NCBI GenBank assembly: GCA_902762655.1
Contig: CACWOZ010000019.1
Coordinates: forward strand, 1 to 38,109
Origin: an uncultured Bacteroidia bacterium
GTDB lineage: Bacteria; Bacteroidota; Bacteroidia; Bacteroidales; UBA932
Length of the DNA stretch: 38,109 nt
Reading direction: 5' to 3'
This document shows, piece after piece, positions 32,725 to 38,109 of the stretch; positions within the stretch are counted from its first letter, which is position 1; every line of letters starts with the position of its first letter. Made by a program: the position numbers and the translations under genes. A model generated the notes under the pieces. It did no database searches, had not been told where the DNA came from, and was given only the letters and a program-made list of their open reading frames with translations.

Positions 32725-34323
32725 ATGAAATCATTCCGAATCCTTTTCCTTGCAGTTATGCTGCCCGTCGCAGCCTCCTGCAACCACACAAGCCCTGAAG
32801 TATCCTGGACATCAAGCATAGGCCATACACTCTGGCGCGGCGAACGCTGCGGCCTGATTGCCAAACTTGACAGCGACACCGGCATAAGCAGCCTCAAGGC
32901 AGATATTACAGGCATCCCCTTCGCAGAGGCCCGTTTCTTGACCTATGTCACCGGGGATATCCTGGAAGAAAAATACAACCAGTGCGGCTGGAGGAAGAAC
33001 AAGAAGGAGTGGGATTCCCTGCGTGTAGCCGACCGCATAGGCAATGAGACCGCTGTCGACATCGTTCCCGGCACGCCACAACCAGTATGGGTGGGCATCA
33101 AAGTGCCTTACGGCTGCAAACCGGGGCATTATCAGGGAGTTCTTAAACTCCGCGGACACGGGATGAGGACGGTCAGAATGCCTTTCGGTTTCGATGTGGC
33201 GGACCGCGATCTCCCCGCCGCCGGCGAACACACTTTCCATCTCGACCTCTGGCAGAATCCCTATTCGGTGGCCCGTTATCACGGAGTGGAACCTTGGAGT
33301 GAAGAGCATTTCAGATATATGGAACCCGTAATGAAATTGCTTTCAGATGCCGGGCAGAAAGTCATCACCGCCACCATCATCGACCGCCCTTGGAACGGGC
33401 AGACCGAGGATGCCTTCGGCTCCATGGTAGTAAAGACCCGCCATGCCGACGGCACATGGACCTACGATTATTCCGTTTTCGACCGGTGGGTGGAGTTCAT
33501 GTCCGGCCTCGGAATCGACGCTCAGATCAACTGCTACACTATGATTCCCTGGAAGCTGACATTCGACTACATCGATGCCGAATCCGGGCAGACGCACTTC
33601 GTCACCGCTCCTGCCGACAGCCCTGAATACAAGGAATACTGGAAGCCGTTCCTCCGCGATTTCGCCGCCCATCTGAAGCAGAAAGGGTGGTACGAGAAGA
33701 CCTGCATTGCCATGGACGAGCGCCCGCTGGATGCTATGAAAGCCTGCCTGGCCGTTGTCCGCGAGTCGGTCCCGGACTTCAAGGTGGCTCTGGCCGGATC
33801 TTTCCATGAAGAGATTCAGGAGCAGATCCATGACCTCTGCGTCACTTCGCGCGAGCCTTATCCCGATGAAATCATCGAGGCACGCCGCTCCAAGGGCATG
33901 GTCAGCACCTACTACACCTGCTGCGCCGAGAAATATCCCAATACTTTCATCGCCTCGAATACGAACGAGGGCATATGGATGGGCTGGTATGCGCTTGCCG
34001 GGAATTTCGACGGATATCTTCGCTGGGCCTACAATTCATGGACGGAGGATCCGGTGAACGACGCCCGCTTCCGCAGATGGCCCGCCGGAGACTGCTATAT
34101 GGTATACCCCGACGGCTGCAGCAGCGTCCGCTTCGAGAGGCTGGCAGAAGGCATACAGGACTACGAAAAAGCCTCTATCCTCCGCAAGGAATGGAAAGAG
34201 GCAGGGGATACCGTGCGCCTTCAGGCACTCGAGGCCGCATTGGATCTGTTTACAATCCCCCGTCTGGGAGAAGAAGGTCCAGAACAAGCAATCGCCGAAG
34301 CCAGGAAAGCGCTTGAACTCTAA
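32725..34323 (+). CDS. GH123-family (DUF4091) glycoside hydrolase lipoprotein
   Basis: 532 residues from ATG 32725. Lipoprotein signal MKSFRILFLAVMLPVAASC (Cys19). An N-terminal beta-sandwich (about 25-170) is followed by a TIM-barrel with the DUF4091/GH123 pattern. This includes an Asp-Glu pair in CIAMDERPLDAM (about 330), ISTYYTC-like strand regions, GWYALAGNFDGYLRWAYNSW and GDCYMVYPDG..SVRFERLAEGIQDYEKA near the end. Known GH123 enzymes are exo-beta-N-acetylgalactosaminidases that use substrate assistance with an Asp-Glu pair. The convergent neighbour is a GH109 enzyme, which supports a GalNAc theme. Its last 4 nt overlap that gene. Substrate specificity is inferred from the family. Confidence 0.88.
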   Translation: MKSFRILFLAVMLPVAASCNHTSPEVSWTSSIGHTLWRGERCGLIAKLDSDTGISSLKADITGIPFAEARFLTYVTGDILEEKYNQCGWRKNKKEWDSLRVADRIGNETAVDIVPGTPQPVWVGIKVPYGCKPGHYQGVLKLRGHGMRTVRMPFGFDVADRDLPAAGEHTFHLDLWQNPYSVARYHGVEPWSEEHFRYMEPVMKLLSDAGQKVITATIIDRPWNGQTEDAFGSMVVKTRHADGTWTYDYSVFDRWVEFMSGLGIDAQINCYTMIPWKLTFDYIDAESGQTHFVTAPADSPEYKEYWKPFLRDFAAHLKQKGWYEKTCIAMDERPLDAMKACLAVVRESVPDFKVALAGSFHEEIQEQIHDLCVTSREPYPDEIIEARRSKGMVSTYYTCCAEKYPNTFIASNTNEGIWMGWYALAGNFDGYLRWAYNSWTEDPVNDARFRRWPAGDCYMVYPDGCSSVRFERLAEGIQDYEKASILRKEWKEAGDTVRLQALEAALDLFTIPRLGEEGPEQAIAEARKALEL

Positions 34324-35693
34324 TCAGCGAAAGCGTACCTGAAGCCTTTCTGCTTGTCCCAGGATCCGCGCGTAAAGTCGGGTATCTCGACCGGGGCACT
34401 GCCGTTCGCTATCGAAATTGCACCCAGTTCGCCCAGACAGCACCATTCGGCGAGGTCGTAGACGTCCATATCGAGGGGAAGGCCGTTAGTGAGGCAGTAC
34501 ACCAGACGATAATCCATAATGAAATCCATGCCTCCGTGTCCGCCGACCGCCTTTGCCATGGCCTCGAGTTCGGGGGTAAGGATGGGACTGCGGTACTTCT
34601 CGGTAAGAGCCTGCATAACTTCCTTGGTAACAGGGCGGTGGGAATTAAGATTCTCATGATCGGGTGCCCCTTCCTGCCTGTCCGGACGCAGGCTGTACTG
34701 CTGGACGGGATACTTTGCGGCATATCCTTCGGTGCCAACCACCTGATACATGCGGTTGTACGGGCGGGGCGTCATGACATTGTGCTCTATCAGTATAGTG
34801 TTGCCCTTTTCGGTAGAAATCATTGTAACTGTCTCGTCACCGTTCTGGAATTCCTCGGGATCATGCCCGCGTTCACTCCACAGTCTTTTGCCCACCACCG
34901 AACGGGTTTCCATCGCCGTCAAGGTTTTCATCCGGTCGCCGCGATGTATATTCATAACCTGGCAGACAGGGCCCAGGCCATGGGTTGGATAGATGTCTCC
35001 CTTGTGCTCCGCATTGAAATCCAGACGCCAGGAATGCCAGTACTCGTCCCAGAACTCATCCAGACAGTGGTGATACGATCCTTCGGTATGGATAACTTCG
35101 CCGAAGAGACCTTGCTGCGCCATGTTCAGGGTCGTGAGCTCGAAGAAATCGTATACGCAGTTTTCCAGCATCATGCAGTGCAGGCGCTTGCTTTCGGCCT
35201 TATCTATGAGGGCCCAAATCTCTTTCAAGGAGGTGGCCGCAGGCACTTCTATGGCCACATGCTTGCCGTGCTCCATTGCATATAGCGCCATTGGAGCATG
35301 ATTTATCCAATCCGTTGCGATATAAACCAGATTGATATCGTCTCTCTCGCAGAGTTGCTTCCAGACATCTTCGCTGCCGCTGTATCCTGCCGGCTCGGGA
35401 CGGCCGTGACGGGCGGTTATTGCCTTGCACTTGTCGACATTTTCTTCTTCTACATCGCAAAGGGCTACGATTTTAGTCCGGGGTAGATAGCAGAAGCGTT
35501 CCACCGCTCCGGGGCCGCGCATTCCGAGTCCGATGAAGCCGACACGCACGGTATCGAGCGGAGCAAGGGCGAGACCTATCACATCCTGCTGTCCGGCAGG
35601 ACGAACGGGTGTCTTGATATGGATTACATGGTCCTTTGGGGCACATGCCGCGATTGACAAGGCGGCAAAAATAATGAGGGCAAGTTTTTTCAT
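34320..35693 (-). CDS. GH109 family (Gfo/Idh/MocA-fold) glycosidase lipoprotein, probable alpha-N-acetylgalactosaminidase
   Basis: 457 residues. Lipoprotein signal MKKLALIIFAALSIAAC (Cys17); many relatives carry a Tat signal instead. A Rossmann NAD-binding domain follows (VRVGFIGLGMRGPGAVERF, IVALCDVEEENVDKC, IATDWINHAPMALYAMEHGKHVAIEVP). The C-terminal catalytic domain shows EGSYHHCLDEFWDEYWHSWR, GDIYPTHGLGPVCQ with the conserved Tyr and His, and GGMDFIMDYR. GH109 enzymes cleave terminal alpha-GalNAc by a redox mechanism with bound NAD+. The ATG overlaps the stop of the NagX-like gene (ATGA), so the two are one operon. Some family members have other specificities. Confidence 0.93.
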   Translation of the reverse strand: MKKLALIIFAALSIAACAPKDHVIHIKTPVRPAGQQDVIGLALAPLDTVRVGFIGLGMRGPGAVERFCYLPRTKIVALCDVEEENVDKCKAITARHGRPEPAGYSGSEDVWKQLCERDDINLVYIATDWINHAPMALYAMEHGKHVAIEVPAATSLKEIWALIDKAESKRLHCMMLENCVYDFFELTTLNMAQQGLFGEVIHTEGSYHHCLDEFWDEYWHSWRLDFNAEHKGDIYPTHGLGPVCQVMNIHRGDRMKTLTAMETRSVVGKRLWSERGHDPEEFQNGDETVTMISTEKGNTILIEHNVMTPRPYNRMYQVVGTEGYAAKYPVQQYSLRPDRQEGAPDHENLNSHRPVTKEVMQALTEKYRSPILTPELEAMAKAVGGHGGMDFIMDYRLVYCLTNGLPLDMDVYDLAEWCCLGELGAISIANGSAPVEIPDFTRGSWDKQKGFRYAFAD

Positions 35694-36775
35694 ACTTTCA
35701 AATAGACTTTCTTTTTATGAAGGAACCAGAGGAAGAGCCAGCTTATGGCGAAATATCCTGATGCCAGGATCACTTTGCCGACAGGCTCCGGGCACAGTCC
35801 TGCAAGACCCCCGAGGAAAAAGCGGTTCACCGCCGAGAAAGGGATGATCCTCTGCGCCATATAGATAGTGATGGAGTTGAGGCCTATTACCTGGAAGAAC
35901 GGAGTCCAGCCAGTAAAACCTTTTACATCGATAATCCAATAGAAAACTGCGAACATCGCTACCGAATATGCGCCCACTACAAGAACGAAGGTGCTAGTCC
36001 ATAGTTTCTTGTTAATTGGGAACCACATGCTCCAAAGCAGGCCGATTGCAAGCATTACGGCAGCCGCGCACAGCATCTTGAGAGTCTTATGGCTGACACG
36101 TGGCTTACGCACAAACTCACCGGTAAACTGGCCGAGCATCGCCGTCACAATCGCAGGGAATGTCGATAAGATGCCTTCTGGGTCGAAGAGCCCTTGTTTC
36201 AGGAGATGGGACGGCATGACCATGCGGTCGACATACCCCACGATATTGCCTTCCAGGCTGAGCGACGAAGCTCCTGCGGCGTCTGGTGCCGGAATCATCA
36301 AGAGCAGATTATAAGCAATCAATATCACAGCGGCTATCAGGAATCTGGCCTTCTGGCCGCAGTACATGTAAAGGAGGGCTGCAAACATCCATGCAAGGCC
36401 TATTCTTGCCAGCACGCTCGGAATGCGCACATTCGGGAGGTCCAGATTGAAAACGCCGTTGTATATAAGCCCGAGAAAGACCAGCATAAGGCCCCTGCTG
36501 AACACTTTCTTCAACAATGCCACTTTGCTTCCTTCCTTTATGCGTCTGGCGGCAGAGAAGGGGAATGTCATTCCCGCGATGAAAAGAAAGAGTGGGAATA
36601 TGGTGTCATGGTGCGCAATGCCATTCCATTCCACATGTTTCATCTGCAGAGCGATAAAGCTGTCTCCGCCTTCCGGAAAAAGGCCACAGACGGCCGTCAC
36701 GAGCCCAGCGAAGCCCATGATGAACATCATGTCAAAACCTCTCAGGACATCGATGGACAATAATCGCTTATTCAT
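35690..36775 (-). CDS. NagX / heparan-alpha-glucosaminide N-acetyltransferase-like membrane protein (DUF5009)
   Basis: 361 residues with about ten hydrophobic segments. Family landmarks are LSIDVLRGFDMMFIMGFAGL at the start, HHDTIFPLFLFIAGMTFPFSAARR, RIGLAWMFAALLYMYC, GILSTFPAIVTAMLGQFTGEFVR and FQVIGLNSITIYMAQRII. Human HGSNAT acetylates glucosamine across a membrane, and bacterial relatives (NagX) sit with amino-sugar genes. Here it is the first gene of an operon with GH109 and faces GH123, which fits handling of hexosamines released from host or microbial glycans. Whether it transports or acetylates is not known. Confidence 0.9.
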   Translation of the reverse strand: MNKRLLSIDVLRGFDMMFIMGFAGLVTAVCGLFPEGGDSFIALQMKHVEWNGIAHHDTIFPLFLFIAGMTFPFSAARRIKEGSKVALLKKVFSRGLMLVFLGLIYNGVFNLDLPNVRIPSVLARIGLAWMFAALLYMYCGQKARFLIAAVILIAYNLLLMIPAPDAAGASSLSLEGNIVGYVDRMVMPSHLLKQGLFDPEGILSTFPAIVTAMLGQFTGEFVRKPRVSHKTLKMLCAAAVMLAIGLLWSMWFPINKKLWTSTFVLVVGAYSVAMFAVFYWIIDVKGFTGWTPFFQVIGLNSITIYMAQRIIPFSAVNRFFLGGLAGLCPEPVGKVILASGYFAISWLFLWFLHKKKVYLKV

Positions 36776-37147
36776 TGTTCTTAATATTTATTCAAAGTTG
36801 GGAATTATTTTTGAAATTTCAATGTCCGGCGCTGTCGATATGCAATTACTTACCGAGCGGGATCACATTTTATTAAAACGTTTAGAAACGTTTAAACATA
36901 AATCGGCCTCTGAAAGCCAAAAGTGTAAAAAAATTGTCTGTAATCACCATCTTTTTTACAAAAACCGCCTTCTACGGCCGATTTTTGTTTGCATTTTTCC
37001 CAGTCGTTGTATTTCAGAACCTCCTGGAACCGAATAGTAGTGCTGCGGTCAAGATCTGAGCCAGCAGGCGAACCGCGGAGGCCGGTCCGAAGGACTAAGG
37101 ACGGGAGCGGTGGGATACTTTAGGGGCAGATCCCCTGAAAAATGAGA
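36776..37147. other. Gene-free spacer between the GalNAc operon and the rRNA locus
   Basis: No gene was supported on either strand. It holds the AAACGTTT operator-like pair, a 9-bp inverted repeat (AAATCGGCC 36900-36908 and GGCCGATTT 36976-36984), and a GC-rich stretch around 37030-37110. No part resembles the 5' end of a 23S rRNA gene. Confidence 0.6.
36876..36897. promoter_or_regulatory. Tandem AAACGTTT palindromes, operator-like
   Basis: AAACGTTT occurs at 36876-36883 and 36886-36893, one helical turn apart, and the second runs into GTTTAAAC (36890-36897). ACGT-centred palindromes of this type are bound by LacI-family regulators in many bacteria. The sites lie about 100-120 nt upstream of the NagX-GH109 operon. 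No LacI gene is in the window. Confidence 0.45.
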
Positions 37148-37203
37148 TTTATCTCCACGAAAAAAGCCACCGCATTTGCGATGGCTTATGGAGTGGAGAT
37201 AAA
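37148..37203. repeat. 11-bp inverted repeat linking tRNA-Ala 3' end and its downstream region
   Basis: TTTATCTCCAC (37148-37158) is the exact reverse complement of GTGGAGATAAA (37193-37203), which is the 3' acceptor arm of tRNA-Ala plus one flanking base. The two arms enclose the terminator hairpin. Confidence 0.8.
37160..37187 (-). terminator. Terminator directly after tRNA-Ala
   Basis: On the minus strand AGCCATCGC, loop AAAT and GCGGTGGCT form a 9-bp stem (one G-U) followed by six T, beginning 7 nt after the tRNA. It marks the end of the rRNA-tRNA transcript. Confidence 0.85.
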
Positions 37204-37266
37204 GAGATTCGAACTCTTGACCCCCTGCTTGCAAAGCAGGTGCTCTACCAACTGAGCTATACCCCC
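37194..37266 (-). tRNA. tRNA-Ala (TGC)
   Basis: 73-nt cloverleaf on the minus strand: acceptor GGGGGTA with TATCTCC (two G-U pairs), D-stem GCTC/GAGC, anticodon stem CCTGC/GCAGG with loop TTTGCAA (anticodon TGC), and T-stem AAGAG/CTCTT with TTCGAAT. Discriminator A; CCA is not encoded. It is the second spacer tRNA after 16S and 13 nt from tRNA-Ile. Confidence 0.97.
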
Positions 37267-37279
37267 GTAGATTAAGTTG

Positions 37280-37353
37280 TAGTCCCTCGCGGAGTTGAAC
37301 CGCGGACCTCCACATTATCAGTGTGGCGCTCTAACCAACTGAGCTAAGAGACT
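37280..37353 (-). tRNA. tRNA-Ile (GAT)
   Basis: 74-nt cloverleaf on the minus strand: acceptor AGTCTCT with AGGGACT, D-stem GCTC/GAGC, anticodon stem CCACA/TGTGG with loop CTGATAA (anticodon GAT), and T-stem CCGCG/CGCGG with TTCAACT. Located about 90 nt after the 16S 3' end, the classical rRNA spacer position. Confidence 0.97.
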
Positions 37354-37443
37354 ATATAATAATGGAAGAACAAATACTCGCAGGCCTCTGAACGCCTTGT
37401 TTACAGACCGCGAGCGCGTCGAGTGTCGGGAATCTCGCTCCAA

Positions 37444-38109
<666 letters not shown>

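Noticed and set aside
36900-36984. 9-bp inverted repeat AAATCGGCC/GGCCGATTT as a terminator of a neighbouring gene
   Set aside because: The arms are 67 nt apart and no gene ends next to it on the matching strand; it is probably coincidental.
37049-37315. 88-codon ORF on the minus strand
   Set aside because: Its centre is the translation of the tRNA-Ala gene, a well-known false protein.

Overview
The window looks like chromosomal DNA of a member of the Bacteroidales. The support is: a 16S rRNA 3' half with the Bacteroidota-type end (GGCTGGAACACCTCC); repeated TAnnTTTG promoter -7 boxes, once paired with TTTG at exactly 20 bp; many Cys-anchored surface-type lipoproteins with fimbrillin-like domains; a FeoA-FeoB fusion; a GH109 enzyme; and an ECF sigma factor paired with an anti-sigma protein that carries an outer-membrane barrel. 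Family and genus cannot be settled from this alone. Most genes are GC-rich. The HNH gene and the hicAB remnant are visibly AT-richer. No IS element, prophage or CRISPR array was seen. Layout, left half. 1-10306 (all minus) is a tight run of five genes: a GDPD-type phosphodiesterase lipoprotein, a 1371-residue lipoprotein with a DUF4886 (SGNH-like) domain between two GLUG-like repeat regions, a lipoprotein ending in an endonuclease/exonuclease/phosphatase (EEP) domain, a 52-residue peptide, and a fimbrillin/GLUG lipoprotein cut by the window edge. Three of them share the same N-terminal fimbrillin-like domain, so the locus looks like one display module carrying different heads. Upstream is a minimal L-rhamnose operon (rhaB, rhaA) with a divergent AraC regulator and a strong terminator made of GGTACC-containing repeats. 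Then come a small HNH protein ending on tRNA-Arg(TCT), a flippase-like membrane protein, and two PfkB sugar kinases flanking a DUF6913 protein and a small-multidrug-export family membrane protein. Middle. A HicB-like antitoxin is preceded by a hicA toxin gene that has lost its centre. Next are comM/yifB, tsaE, an unknown lipoprotein, the anti-sigma/ECF sigma pair, and divergently a TPR protein with an EnvC-like protein whose LytM domain lacks its metal ligands. Right. FeoAB diverges from a CDP-alcohol phosphatidyltransferase and an acyltransferase. A CobW/ZNG1-like GTPase with a His/Asp tract follows, then a GalNAc-oriented set: GH123 (+), GH109 (-) and a NagX-like acetyltransferase (-). The window ends in an rRNA locus on the minus strand: 16S (partial, with an exact 33-bp internal tandem duplication), tRNA-Ile(GAT), tRNA-Ala(TGC), then a terminator. 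No 23S or 5S follows. Most worth checking: the modular lipoprotein operon and its small peptide, the rRNA locus (missing 23S and 16S duplication), the dual-membrane anti-sigma pair, the broken hicA, and the set of very short-leader promoters.
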